From Crateriforma spongiae (lineage in GTDB: Bacteria; Planctomycetota; Planctomycetia; Pirellulales; Pirellulaceae): 64,000 bases of DNA. The stretch is from the NCBI RefSeq assembly GCF_012290005.1, contig NZ_JAAXMS010000002.1, positions 310,001 to 374,000 of the forward strand, in the 5' to 3' direction. Under the pieces are notes generated by a model. That model was given only the letters and a program-made list of their open reading frames with translations, made no database searches and was not told the origin of the DNA. Position 1 is the first letter of the stretch. Every line of letters starts with the position of its first letter. Made by a program: the position numbers and the translations under genes. Of this stretch, positions 29,666 to 38,841 are shown piece by piece.

Positions 29666-30496
29666 CTAGCGGCCCTCAAAAAACCGCTTCAAAGCCTCTT
29701 CGGCAGCGTTCTTAGAATCTACCGTACGGCGATGCTTGATGTGGTCTGGCAGCTTGCCAACCTTCGGGATTTCGTCCTCGCCGTCTTCGTCAAGCAGATG
29801 CTCGTCGGCCTCTGCCGGGTCGATGCGAAACACCGAATCATCCTTGCCCACGATGGCCTCGGCGGTTTCGGCTAAAAAGCTGCCGGCGGACGTGTCGGCG
29901 TATGCCGATTCGTCCATTGTCGTGTCGCCACTGGGCTGCACATCTTCCTCGTCGATCAAACTGCCTTGCGACAGGTCATCGGATACCCCCAGGCTGAACG
30001 ACGACTTTAGTTGCTCCAGTTCCTCGAACAACTCATCCACACTTTTGTTGGATTCGACCGGATTGGTGGCCTGCTTCGCAGCAGCGACATCGTCCTTCTT
30101 GCGACTGCTGCCCGATTCAATCGATGCAATGGTGTCCGGTGTCACCGCTTCACGCGACACCGCATCCCGAACGGACACACGGAACAGGCGTTTACCGATT
30201 TTCAACGTGTCGCCGTGCCACAGCAAACACCATCGCTTTGGTTTGCAACGCGCCCCATTGATCAAGGTGCCGTTACGGCTTTCCAAATCACAGACGACCA
30301 CGCGATTCTTATAAACCGCGATCTGGCAATGCCGGCGACTGACGGAACGACTTTTCAGCCGCAGATGGCAACCATCGTGCCGACCAATGACGAACCCCTT
30401 GGGATCCACAGGGTACCGCGAACCATTCGTTTCCGCGTTGCGGGAAACCAGGCTGATGCGAAATGGGCTGGCGGGATCATGTTCAGGGGCGTTCAT
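29666..30496 (-). CDS. FHA-domain protein
   Basis: 276 residues from ATG 30496 (the frame opens at 30532). An N-terminal forkhead-associated domain covers about 12-110: GFVIGRHDGCHLRL, RSVSRRHCQI, LESRNGTLING and WHGDTLKIGKRLFRV. FHA domains bind phosphothreonine, so the partner may be a Ser/Thr kinase substrate. The rest is acidic and low in structure, with SVDELFEELEQLKSSF and VGKLPDHIKHRRTVDSKNAA. No enzyme domain. The neighbouring coiled-coil membrane protein lies upstream on the same strand, with about 170 bases between. Function in signalling is inferred from the domain only. Confidence 0.9.
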   Translation of the reverse strand: MNAPEHDPASPFRISLVSRNAETNGSRYPVDPKGFVIGRHDGCHLRLKSRSVSRRHCQIAVYKNRVVVCDLESRNGTLINGARCKPKRWCLLWHGDTLKIGKRLFRVSVRDAVSREAVTPDTIASIESGSSRKKDDVAAAKQATNPVESNKSVDELFEELEQLKSSFSLGVSDDLSQGSLIDEEDVQPSGDTTMDESAYADTSAGSFLAETAEAIVGKDDSVFRIDPAEADEHLLDEDGEDEIPKVGKLPDHIKHRRTVDSKNAAEEALKRFFEGR

Positions 30497-30666
30497 ACTT
30501 GCCGATAGTCTATCCGGCAGCCATGAAGACACGATGAAGAGTTGACGACCGTTGCGCGACAGATTGAATTTCTAGTCAGTCACGAACCTGGTCAGACGCT
30601 CGCCGGCGCAATGGCAGCAACACGCTCGAAGCTTGTGTGTCGGTATGGCGGCGTCGCCGCCGGTGA

Positions 30667-32313
30667 TCATCGCCCCGATCTTAGGCGATCAAAGTATTGC
30701 TGCGTGTGTTCTTGTTCGGCTCGGGGAAGATTCTGATTCTCCAGCGGGTTGGCCGCTTCATCCAATTCACTCTCGATCACCGATTTCAGATCTTCGCGTG
30801 TGACTCCCTTGCGGTTGGGTCCGTCGGCAAAACCGGCGATGATCGCTCGTCCACGACGCACATCGCCGCGAACTTGCGAGTCATAGAAATTGGTGTCGGT
30901 TTCCGACTCGGGACGATCGCCCTGGCCCGCCCCGCGGCCGAGCCCGTTGCCGGGTTTGTCCCCTTGCATCCCACCCTGGCACCCTTGGCAACCCATGCCC
31001 TGACATTGCTGACACCCCATCTGTTGCTTGGATTGCAGCAGGTCATCCATCGCCGACTGCAGGTCTTCCAGTTCTGACATTTCGTCAGCCATGTCGCCTA
31101 GTTGATCAGCCATCTGCTGCATGGCATCGGCGGCGGATGAAGCATCGCCCTGCTCCATTGCTTGGGCGGCGTTGGACATCGCTTCGGCCATCTGCTGCAT
31201 CTTTTGCATCTGGCCGTCTTGCTGACGCAATTGGTCCAGCTTCTGTTGCATCTGTTCGGCATCGGCCGTACGGCCCTCGCGACGTGCCTGATCAATCTGT
31301 CGTTGCAGGTCTTGTTTTTTCTTCTCGTGATTTTCGACCGCCTGCTTCATCTGTTGTTGCATTTGCTTGACCTGCTGGGCCAGCTTTTTTTGGTCCGCTT
31401 TGGACAGGTTGCCTTCACGCACCTTCTTTGCCAGATCTTTGATCATCTTTTGAGCGTCACCGAACTGACCGTCCTTGATGGCATCGGCGACCTTTTTTGC
31501 CGGTCCGGAATCCAACCCCTTCATTTGCGACATTGCCCGACGCATCTGTTCAGGCGATCCCAAATTTTCACGCCGCTGATCCAACTGGTCTTTCAATTCG
31601 TTCAGCGCAATCAATGCCTCCTTGCGCGACATCTGTTTCTGCTGAGCGACCTTTTCCAGATCAGCTTCCATTTTTTCAAACAACTCACGCGCCTCTTCCA
31701 AACCTTCCGCTTCGGCGCGTTCCTTTTGTTCCTTCAGCGTGTTGCGAAGCTGGCGTGCCACGGTTTGAACTTGTTTCGTTTCCGCCGAAACTTCGGTCGC
31801 CTCGGTGACCGTCGGCGGCGTATCCCCATATTGCTTGACCAGCAAGAAAGCGGCGAAACACACCGGCACCATCGACAGCGGCAACCATCCCAGACGGCTC
31901 GGACGCAAGGCAAAGCGGTCGGCCACCGCCAACTGGCCTGCCCTGACGTCGGCGTCGGAAACCAACGCCTTGCCGAATTTCGTTTCACGCTGGGAATGCG
32001 ACATGCCCATCGCGCTGCCGACCCGTTCGCGCAAGCCGAAACGTCGATCGACTTCTTCGGCAGCCGCCTGTCGACTTGGCGCGGTCCAAGCAGCGATGCA
32101 CGCGGCCACTGCCATTCCGCCACCCAATCCGGTGGCCACCCAACCGATCGACCAATTTGTCAAATCGACCGGAACGTTCCACCAAACGACCGACACGATG
32201 GCCAGGGCGGCGATTGCCAAACCGACCGCGATGGTCCAGCAGCACAATCGGCCGAATCGTCCCAAAATCATTCGAATCCGGGCTCTGCTGACGGTGGATT
32301 CAATCGAATTCAT
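30667..32313 (-). CDS. Membrane protein with long Gln-rich coiled coil and Cys cluster, function unknown
   Basis: 548 residues. Two membrane helices lie near 25-48 and 58-76, with a third near 147-162 (LPLSMVPVCFAAFLLV). From ~180 to 420 there is an extended coiled coil rich in Gln, Lys and Met (VKQMQQQMKQAVENHEKKKQ, AEQMQQKLDQLRQQDGQMQ). A Cys/Gly cluster follows (CQQCQGMGCQGCQGG, four Cys) that resembles a DnaJ-like zinc motif repeat in spacing. The last 100 residues are charged (FYDSQVRGDVRRGRAIIAGF). Planctomycetes have many such proteins without assigned function. Its head is divergent from the DCC gene. Not recognised beyond this description. Confidence 0.8.
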   Translation of the reverse strand: MNSIESTVSRARIRMILGRFGRLCCWTIAVGLAIAALAIVSVVWWNVPVDLTNWSIGWVATGLGGGMAVAACIAAWTAPSRQAAAEEVDRRFGLRERVGSAMGMSHSQRETKFGKALVSDADVRAGQLAVADRFALRPSRLGWLPLSMVPVCFAAFLLVKQYGDTPPTVTEATEVSAETKQVQTVARQLRNTLKEQKERAEAEGLEEARELFEKMEADLEKVAQQKQMSRKEALIALNELKDQLDQRRENLGSPEQMRRAMSQMKGLDSGPAKKVADAIKDGQFGDAQKMIKDLAKKVREGNLSKADQKKLAQQVKQMQQQMKQAVENHEKKKQDLQRQIDQARREGRTADAEQMQQKLDQLRQQDGQMQKMQQMAEAMSNAAQAMEQGDASSAADAMQQMADQLGDMADEMSELEDLQSAMDDLLQSKQQMGCQQCQGMGCQGCQGGMQGDKPGNGLGRGAGQGDRPESETDTNFYDSQVRGDVRRGRAIIAGFADGPNRKGVTREDLKSVIESELDEAANPLENQNLPRAEQEHTQQYFDRLRSGR

Positions 32314-32504
32314 GGGTTGCCGCCTGGAGAAAAGGTACGGTTCTAATAGGCAAAGGACGCCATTTTGTCACTTCGCCCGTCACTGGCGTGCCACTGGCAC
32401 GCGGTTTTCACCTGTTCGCAGTATAGCGATCCGAACCACCACACCGCCCTTTTTTGCCCTCAATCCGGCTCAAGATGCCGCTGCCGAGGTCCTGGACACT
32501 TGTC

Positions 32505-32939
32505 ATGTCGTCATCGTCCGAAAAAATCGATCTGCCAGATCCAGATTCAATGGAATCATCGGACGTCGTCATTTACGACGGGCAATGCAATTTCTGTCGC
32601 GCCCAAGTTCGACGCTTGCATCGCCTGGATCTTAGCGGCCGTTTGACGTTTCTTTCGCTGCATGACGACCGCGTCAACGATCGGTACCCAGATTTGCAGT
32701 ACGAAGATCTGATGCAACAGATGTATGTCGTCGACCAGAACGGCGACGCCCATGGTGGCAGCGAAGCGGTGCGTTATCTGTCGCGTCGCTTACCCTTACT
32801 CTGGCCGGCGGTGCCGATCCTGCACTTGCCGGGAACCGCGTCGCTATGGCGTTGGCTATACCAACAGGTCGCCAAACGACGTTACCGCTTGGCCGGCAAA
32901 TCATGTGACGGAGACACCTGCAGCATCCACCTTCGTTGA
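32505..32939 (+). CDS. DCC-type thiol-disulfide oxidoreductase-like protein (DUF393)
   Basis: 144 residues from ATG 32505; the frame upstream of it is not conserved-looking. The family motif VVIYDGQCNFCRAQVRRL contains the CxxC pair with the preceding DG, typical of the DCC/DUF393 proteins, which have a thioredoxin-like fold. Later residues (DRYPDLQYEDLMQQMYVVDQ, GGSEAVRYLSRRLPLLWP) also match that family's pattern. The redox partner is unknown. Divergent from the coiled-coil membrane protein and convergent with purQ (63-base gap). Confidence 0.85.
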   Translation: MSSSSEKIDLPDPDSMESSDVVIYDGQCNFCRAQVRRLHRLDLSGRLTFLSLHDDRVNDRYPDLQYEDLMQQMYVVDQNGDAHGGSEAVRYLSRRLPLLWPAVPILHLPGTASLWRWLYQQVAKRRYRLAGKSCDGDTCSIHLR

Positions 32940-33002
32940 TCGAACCGTCCGCGTCCGTATCGACCAAGTTCGGCGTGGATCCGTTGCAATTCGAATCGCC
33001 CG

Positions 33003-33815
33003 CTACTTGAACCATTCGACGGCATTGCGAAACATCTTCATCCCGTCACCTTCATCGGGTTGTTGTTCCCGACGTGTCCAACTGGGGTGATGCGTAGGAT
33101 CCAGGTGTCGTTCGGGGTGGGGCATCAACCCGAACACACGGCCGGTTCGGTCACAGACGCCGGCCACGTTGGCGTCTGAACCGTTCGGATTGGCGGGAAA
33201 CGGCAACGGCGAATCGACGATCATGTTCTGCTCGTCTTGGCAGTACCGAATGGCCAATCGTCCCTGCTGTTTCAACGCTTGCAATACGTCATCGTCGGCA
33301 GCCACAAACTTGCCCTCGGCATGAGCCATTGGCAAATACATGTGCTGGATGTCTTTCAAGAAAACACAGGGGGTTTCGTCGACAGCCAGATGAACCCATC
33401 GATCTTCGAACCGACCGTGATCATTCCAGGTCAACGTGGCCGGGACATCTGGATTCGCATCGGCGTCATCGTGGACATCGGCGGTCAGCACCCCCAGTCG
33501 CATCAACACCTGCATCCCATTGCAGATCCCCAAGACCAAGCGATCACCATCACCGTGCACAAATGCGTCGACCCAGTCGCTTAGATGCTGCTGCAGACGG
33601 CTGGCCAAAATCCGTCCGGCCGCCACATCATCGCCATAGCTGAATCCACCCGGCAGGCAGAAAATCTGATAGCGGTCCCGCAATGCCGGGTTCTCCATCA
33701 ATCGATTGACGTGAACGCGTTCGGCGACCGCCCCGGCCTGCTCGAACGCAAACGCGGTTTCCTCATCACAATTGGTTCCGGGAGCCCGCAAGACGAGAAC
33801 GCGTGGTGCGACCAT
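33003..33815 (-). CDS. purQ: Phosphoribosylformylglycinamidine synthase, glutaminase subunit PurQ
   Basis: 270 residues from ATG 33815, somewhat longer than the ~225 of many bacterial PurQ. Class I glutamine amidotransferase that supplies ammonia to PurL in the fourth step of purine synthesis. The start region VLVLRAPGTNCDEETAFAFE, the loop CLPGGFSYGDDVAAGRI, nucleophile Cys98 in GICNGMQVL, and the closing catalytic pair in LMPHPERHLDP are present. purL and purS are not in the window. It is the last of three same-strand genes after the Nfn-like pair, with a 114-base gap, so a shared transcript is possible but not shown. Confidence 0.95.
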   Translation of the reverse strand: MVAPRVLVLRAPGTNCDEETAFAFEQAGAVAERVHVNRLMENPALRDRYQIFCLPGGFSYGDDVAAGRILASRLQQHLSDWVDAFVHGDGDRLVLGICNGMQVLMRLGVLTADVHDDADANPDVPATLTWNDHGRFEDRWVHLAVDETPCVFLKDIQHMYLPMAHAEGKFVAADDDVLQALKQQGRLAIRYCQDEQNMIVDSPLPFPANPNGSDANVAGVCDRTGRVFGLMPHPERHLDPTHHPSWTRREQQPDEGDGMKMFRNAVEWFK

Positions 33816-33929
33816 GGATGCAACGTATGGGAGGAAGAATGGGTGAAACAACGTGGCTTTCAAAAGCCACTGGCCTCATCTTCGCCAATCCGGTCGACTT
33901 TGAGTAGGCGTCCCCAAGCCAACGACCGG

Positions 33930-35387
33930 TCACGACTCGGCCGCCGCCGGATCCGTCTCCCATACTCCCGTCTGCAGATAATCGTCAATGGAACTGGCCG
34001 CGGTGCGTCCGGCACCCATGGCCAAAATAACCGTGGCCGCACCGCTGACGATATCGCCACCCGCGAAGACGCCCACCTTGCTGGTCCGCAGCGATTCCTC
34101 GTCGGCCTGAATGTACCCCCAACGATTGGTTTTCATGTCGGGCGTGGTGGATTGAACCAATGGATTCGCTCCAGTCCCAACGGCCACGATCGCAACATCC
34201 AGCGGCATTTCAAACTCGCTGCCTTCGATCGCCACTGGACGACGTCGGCCCGATTCATCGGGCTCGCCCAACGCCATTTTCACCAGACGCACAGATTTCA
34301 AGATGCCCTGTTCGTCACCAATGAATTCCACCGGATTGTGCAGATCCAAAAATTGCACGCCTTCATCCTGTGCGTGATGAACCTCTTCTTGACGCGCAGG
34401 CATTTCTTCCATGCTGCGGCGATAGATGATTGATGCTTTCGCCGCGCCCAATCGCATCGCCGATCGCACCGAGTCCATTGCCGTGTTGCCGCCACCTATG
34501 ACCGCGACGTGCCGATCACGACATTGATAGATCGGCGAATCATAGTGCGATGAATCGTAGGCCTTCATCAGATTCACGCGTGTCAAAAACTCGTTCGCCG
34601 AATAGACCCCGCCCAAGTGTTCGCCGGGTATGTCCAAAAAACGAGGCAAGCCGGCACCGGTGGCAACGAAGACAGCATCGAACCCCTCCTCCTGCATCAG
34701 TTCATCGATCGTGACGGTCTTGCCCACAACGACATTGGTTTGAAATTCAATGCCCATGGCCCTCATGTTGTCGATTTCTTGACGCACAATGTCCTTGGGC
34801 AATCGAAACTCGGGAATGCCATACAGCAGCACCCCGCCGATTTCATGCAATGCTTCGAACACCGTGACGTCGTGTCCACGCAAACACAGGTCGCCGGCAC
34901 AACTTAAACCCGCCGGCCCGCTGCCGACGATTGCCACCTTCTTTCCGGTCAACGGTGCACGTTGAGGCAAAGCGACCTGACCCGATTCGCGTTCGTAATC
35001 CGCGACGAAGCGTTCCAGGTTACCAATCGCCAGAGAGTCAAATCGCTTGCCCATGATGCAAGCACCTTCACACTGGTTTTCTTGCGGGCAAACGCGCCCG
35101 GTCACCGCGGGCAAAACATTGTCTTCGCGGATCTTCGACGCGGCACCCAGAAAATCACCGGCCAACACCAGTTCGACGAAATCACGAACCTTCACACCGA
35201 CCGGGCAACCTTTGACACATTTCGGATCGGCACAGGTCAAGCAGCGTTGCGCTTCGCACTGGGCCGCCACCACTTCCAATCCCAGATTGACTTCGTCGAA
35301 GTTGCGTGCCCGTGCGTCGGCGTCTTGTTCCGGCATCGCCTGTCGAGGAATTTTGACTCGCTCTTTGGGCGGCAGTGGTTCAGCCAT
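33930..35387 (-). CDS. GltD-like NADPH flavoprotein, Nfn beta / glutamate synthase small-subunit type
   Basis: 485 residues. The N-terminal Cys clusters C49-x2-C52-x4-C57-x3-C61 and CPQENQCEGACIMG bind two [4Fe-4S] centres. A FAD loop (VAIVGSGPAGLSCAG) and an NADPH loop (HVAVIGGGNTAMDSVRSA) follow, with GGDIVSGAATVILAMGAGR near the end. Length and motifs match glutamate synthase small subunits and the NfnB/SudA subunit. The gene just upstream encodes the NfnA/SudB-like partner, and no GltB large subunit is present. So an electron-bifurcating or sulfide-dehydrogenase-type complex is more likely than glutamate synthase; this is inference from the pairing. Confidence 0.88.
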   Translation of the reverse strand: MAEPLPPKERVKIPRQAMPEQDADARARNFDEVNLGLEVVAAQCEAQRCLTCADPKCVKGCPVGVKVRDFVELVLAGDFLGAASKIREDNVLPAVTGRVCPQENQCEGACIMGKRFDSLAIGNLERFVADYERESGQVALPQRAPLTGKKVAIVGSGPAGLSCAGDLCLRGHDVTVFEALHEIGGVLLYGIPEFRLPKDIVRQEIDNMRAMGIEFQTNVVVGKTVTIDELMQEEGFDAVFVATGAGLPRFLDIPGEHLGGVYSANEFLTRVNLMKAYDSSHYDSPIYQCRDRHVAVIGGGNTAMDSVRSAMRLGAAKASIIYRRSMEEMPARQEEVHHAQDEGVQFLDLHNPVEFIGDEQGILKSVRLVKMALGEPDESGRRRPVAIEGSEFEMPLDVAIVAVGTGANPLVQSTTPDMKTNRWGYIQADEESLRTSKVGVFAGGDIVSGAATVILAMGAGRTAASSIDDYLQTGVWETDPAAAES

Positions 35388-35488
35388 GACAGATCAACTT
35401 GAAATGAATATCAGTGGGAAATGACGGGGACGGCAATGGATTCACAGCTTCAATATCAACTGCATTCAGTAGGTCGTCAGTGAAGCCG

Positions 35489-36424
35489 TCAAGAGTTTTC
35501 GGGTGATGTCACCGGCACATCGCTTCGGCTGTCATCGCCCGAACGGGGCCCGACTTCCGGATGGTGGTGTTGCAATTGGCATGATCGCGTGACGGATTCA
35601 GATGGATGTTTGTTAAATTCACGCAACGCTTCGGCTTCCTGATCGCGATACAAATTGTTGCGTTTCATCAGAACATCAAAATCGACTTCGTGCGCATCAA
35701 ATTCGGGGCCGTCCACGCACGCAAACCGAGCCCGCCCGCCGACCAAAACGCGACAACCGCCACACATCCCGGTTCCATCGACCATGATCGGATTCAAACT
35801 GACGATGGTGGGAATCTGGCGAGGTTTCGTCACGGCCGATACGGCGCGCATCATGGGAACCGGCCCGATCGCCAACACACGATCCACGACCACGCCCGAC
35901 TGAATCATTTGGTCCAACGCATCGGTAACGAATCCCTGGGTGCCCGCCGATCCATCGTCGGTCATCACGTGCAATTCGTCACTGGTTTGTTGCATCGCGT
36001 CCTGCAAGATTAGGCGTTCGCGATCCCTGGCCCCGATGATGCTGATCACCCGATTCCCCGCCTGCTTCATGGCGACCGCGGTCGGGTAGGCGATTGCGGT
36101 TCCAACACCGCCGCCGATCACCACGACTGTGCCGAAGGATTCCACTTCCGATGGTTCCCCCAGCGGACCGACGACATCGCGGATCGAATCCCCCGATTCA
36201 AGCGTGTTCAACCACCGAGTGGTTTTCCCGACTCCCTGGACGATGATCGTGATGTTCCCATCCCGATCGCTGTCGGCAATCGTCAGTGGAATGCGTTCGC
36301 CGTGCTGGTCGATGCGAATGATCACAAACTGACCGGCGCGTCGCTTGCGCGCGATACGCGGTGCTTGGATGCGGAACAACTTGACGTCGGGCGCCAAGAA
36401 ACGAGCTTCTACGATTGGAAACAT
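35489..36424 (-). CDS. NfnA/SudB-like FAD/NAD-binding ferredoxin reductase subunit
   Basis: 311 residues from ATG 36424, the first Met with family-like sequence (FPIVEARFLAPDVKLFRI). Ferredoxin-reductase fold: an FAD-binding barrel with RAGQFVIIRI and ERIPLTIADSD, then an NAD domain with VVVIGGGVGTAIAYPTAVAM. The C-terminal iron-sulfur region is GTGMCGGCRVLVGG with FACVDGPEFDAHEVDF, giving a [2Fe-2S] site as in dihydroorotate dehydrogenase PyrK and NfnA. The last ~35 residues are polar and extend past the usual end of the family. It pairs with the GltD-like gene 101 bases downstream. Confidence 0.88.
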   Translation of the reverse strand: MFPIVEARFLAPDVKLFRIQAPRIARKRRAGQFVIIRIDQHGERIPLTIADSDRDGNITIIVQGVGKTTRWLNTLESGDSIRDVVGPLGEPSEVESFGTVVVIGGGVGTAIAYPTAVAMKQAGNRVISIIGARDRERLILQDAMQQTSDELHVMTDDGSAGTQGFVTDALDQMIQSGVVVDRVLAIGPVPMMRAVSAVTKPRQIPTIVSLNPIMVDGTGMCGGCRVLVGGRARFACVDGPEFDAHEVDFDVLMKRNNLYRDQEAEALREFNKHPSESVTRSCQLQHHHPEVGPRSGDDSRSDVPVTSPENS

Positions 36425-36613
36425 CGAATCGTGGGGATGATGAAAAATGAAAAGCGACGGAACCAATGGTCCCATTTTGTTGGCATAAGGTTTCGCCCGA
36501 CAGTGGATCAATCGCAGAAGTCGGCGATTCCCGCCTAGTTTCGCCAAGCTGCGACGATTCGTCCCGCCATTAGCCTACGCCCTTCGACGTCGGCGATGGT
36601 GCAGCGTCCATTT

Positions 36614-38014
36614 TTAGCTCGGTCGTTCCAGCCGCACTGCCAAACGTCGGTGATCAAAATCCCAGCCGACCACCGTGGCCCGGCCCTGCCACCGCCGATT
36701 TCCCACTTGTTCAAATTCATCCGCCAATTCACCGGGCACATACAGCGTCATGGGCAACGGCGGATCGACAAACCTGGCCCACACGGCATGGCCGTCGGGG
36801 TATCCCAGCTGACCATCGTCGCCACTGTACAACAAACGCCTTTCGACAATGACTTCCATGGGAAACGTCATCCCGGAAACTGCGTCAAGCAACAAATCAA
36901 GACGCTCTCGATCGCGGCGCGCTGCGTAAAAATGTGACGCTGTTTCGTCGAAAGTGATTTCATCCTCCGGCGAATCGCCTGCCACGCGCTGCATCGACAT
37001 CGACGCCTCCGAATCAATGGCACCGTCCGCGGAATCGGACCGTTGCGGTGGGACCACTTGGATTGCCTCGCTATGTCGCCAATCGGGCCAGCGTGGAATG
37101 GCGATCCGCATCGAAAGCGTCCACCGAATTTGGTTGTCACCCAGTTTCAACGTGTATGCATCGGTCGACGGCAACTGAAATTCAAACGGGATCGATGTCC
37201 GCACGCCGGGCAAGACTTTGATGGATTGCCGTAGCGTTTCGGTATGAGTCCGCAACGTGTGTTTGTGTGTCTTCTTGTTGCTGCCGCTACCACTGACACA
37301 GACTTCTTGCCCGGTCAATTCCGCCGTGACAGCATCCAGCAGAACCGCTTTCTTGGGAGACAGGTGCAGATTTCCGGCAATCGGTGATCCCGGCGTCGCC
37401 ACTGGCGAATCCAACACGCAATCCACTTCACCGAGCACCATGCGCGGCATCACATGCCGTACGAAGTAATACGTCCCGGCGACGATCGCGAAGACCAAAA
37501 CAATCGCCAGAATCACCGGGTTGGCAATCAAAACGACAAACACAAAGGCCAGAAACGCAAAGAAGACGACCGCCACCAGCCCGGCGATCCAACCACCGAC
37601 TTGATGCGCCGTAGGTTTGAGTTCGGAACTCTCCGGTGCTCCCGATGCGGCGACGCGGTACTGGCAGGAAGCCTTTGGATCGAACGCCCACGAAATTTTT
37701 GCCTGAGCATCCACGGCGTGATTCACCGTCAAGTAGTGACCGTGATACGTCGGCGGCCATGCTGCCACCGCTAGTTCAAACGGATACTCCAGTGTTTGTC
37801 CCGCTTCCCAAGTTCCGCTGAAGGCGACAATTGATTCTGTTTCACCTCGCGATACGTTGCCTCGACCTTCGGTTCGCCACCCCGACCGTATCTGTAACGC
37901 GTTGCAACGCACCTCTGCATCGACGTCCACGCGCACACGCCCCGAAACCGTGTCGCCGGCGTAATAGATTCGATCGGGATCATTCAAAATCACCGTCAAA
38001 TTGCATTTGGCCAT
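36614..38014 (-). CDS. Arrestin-like membrane protein of unknown function
   Basis: 466 residues from ATG 38014, overlapping the ATPase gene upstream by 35 bases. The N-terminal ~125 residues look like an arrestin-type beta-sandwich: LNDPDRIYYAGDTVSGRVRV, RCNALQIRSGWRTEGRG, and QTLEYPFELAV with a HGHYLTVNHAV strand. A hydrophobic hairpin at ~147-190 (GLVAVVFFAFLAFVFVVLIA, ILAIVLVFAIVAGTYYFV) comes next. A second beta-sandwich (LSPKKAVLLDAVTAELTGQE, GVRTSIPFEFQLPS) and a C-terminal domain follow. Assignment rests on fold-like pattern only. Overlap with the AAA-type ATPase gene points to a shared job. Confidence 0.7.
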   Translation of the reverse strand: MAKCNLTVILNDPDRIYYAGDTVSGRVRVDVDAEVRCNALQIRSGWRTEGRGNVSRGETESIVAFSGTWEAGQTLEYPFELAVAAWPPTYHGHYLTVNHAVDAQAKISWAFDPKASCQYRVAASGAPESSELKPTAHQVGGWIAGLVAVVFFAFLAFVFVVLIANPVILAIVLVFAIVAGTYYFVRHVMPRMVLGEVDCVLDSPVATPGSPIAGNLHLSPKKAVLLDAVTAELTGQEVCVSGSGSNKKTHKHTLRTHTETLRQSIKVLPGVRTSIPFEFQLPSTDAYTLKLGDNQIRWTLSMRIAIPRWPDWRHSEAIQVVPPQRSDSADGAIDSEASMSMQRVAGDSPEDEITFDETASHFYAARRDRERLDLLLDAVSGMTFPMEVIVERRLLYSGDDGQLGYPDGHAVWARFVDPPLPMTLYVPGELADEFEQVGNRRWQGRATVVGWDFDHRRLAVRLERPS

Positions 38015-38696
38015 GGTCTGTGGGTCTCGGCAAGAACGCTTGTGCTTGGGTCCATTCGTACAAATGATTCTCGATCGCGCGCAAATCGGACCCGAATCGT
38101 CGAATCAGGTCTTCGGCGGTTCGACGACGGATCTTGGGAACCGGCCCCTCAAACAGTCGACAGTGTTCGATCCGCCGGTTCAATACTTTGCACAAGTGAT
38201 CCGCAGTATTCTGATGTCCCAATCGAATCGTGCGTACCCGATATCCTGCACCGCGCAGCGACCGTGACATGTCGCGATGCGTTCCCAACACCAAAGGCAA
38301 ACCGGAACGAATCAACTGCGTCCGGATTCGACGTGGAACCCTTTGGAATTCATCGATCAAAAGCGGACGCGCCACGGGGATGTCGGGACAAGGTCCATCG
38401 ACGGGCATGTAAACGTAGGCCGAATCCGACCAACGGCGTTGTAACCCCAGCATCTGGCTGGTCTTGCCACGCCCGCACTTACCGATGAACTGCCAGGCTT
38501 GAAAGTCACCCGGCGTCGACTGTTGTTCAAGATCGTCCAGCAGAACGGCCAATTCCGCTCGCTCCGACCGCGTCAGTTCTCCGAAAGGATTTCGGTTCAA
38601 GTTCCAGGCCTGCCACGGACGCCAACCGGTCACCGCGGTCGTCGAATCGGTACTCATCTGTTTTCGGTTTGCCTCCAGCTTCGAATCGAATTTCAT
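37980..38696 (-). CDS. AAA/ExeA-like P-loop ATPase
   Basis: 238 residues from ATG 38696 (ATG 38657 is an alternative). NLNRNPFGELTRSE near 32-45 resembles the start of ExeA-type AAA ATPases. Walker A is GKCGRGKTSQ (72-81) and Walker B is RPLLIDEFQRV (110-120) with Asp115 and Glu116. A sensor-like LVLGTHRDMSRSLRG follows, and the helical C-terminal lid has AEDLIRRFGSDLRAIENHLY. The core is short for an AAA module. The stop lies inside the start of the arrestin-like gene, so the two are likely translated together. Function unknown; an ATPase acting on a membrane partner is a guess. Confidence 0.72.
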   Translation of the reverse strand: MKFDSKLEANRKQMSTDSTTAVTGWRPWQAWNLNRNPFGELTRSERAELAVLLDDLEQQSTPGDFQAWQFIGKCGRGKTSQMLGLQRRWSDSAYVYMPVDGPCPDIPVARPLLIDEFQRVPRRIRTQLIRSGLPLVLGTHRDMSRSLRGAGYRVRTIRLGHQNTADHLCKVLNRRIEHCRLFEGPVPKIRRRTAEDLIRRFGSDLRAIENHLYEWTQAQAFLPRPTDHGQMQFDGDFE

Positions 38697-38841
38697 GGCC
38701 AGGCGACCGATCTGTGATTTGTCACGTTCACGCACGGGGTCTAACGACGGTGCAGCGACGTATTTATGATTCGAAAGGTTACCGGATCCATTGATCCTTC
38801 ACGCCGACAGCCTTCACCGTTTTCGTCTTGGTGTCCACCGT

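Noticed and set aside
31162-32346. 394-residue frame opposite the coiled-coil membrane protein
   Set aside because: It is Leu/Phe-rich only because it mirrors the Gln/Lys-rich coiled coil on the other strand; no independent features.
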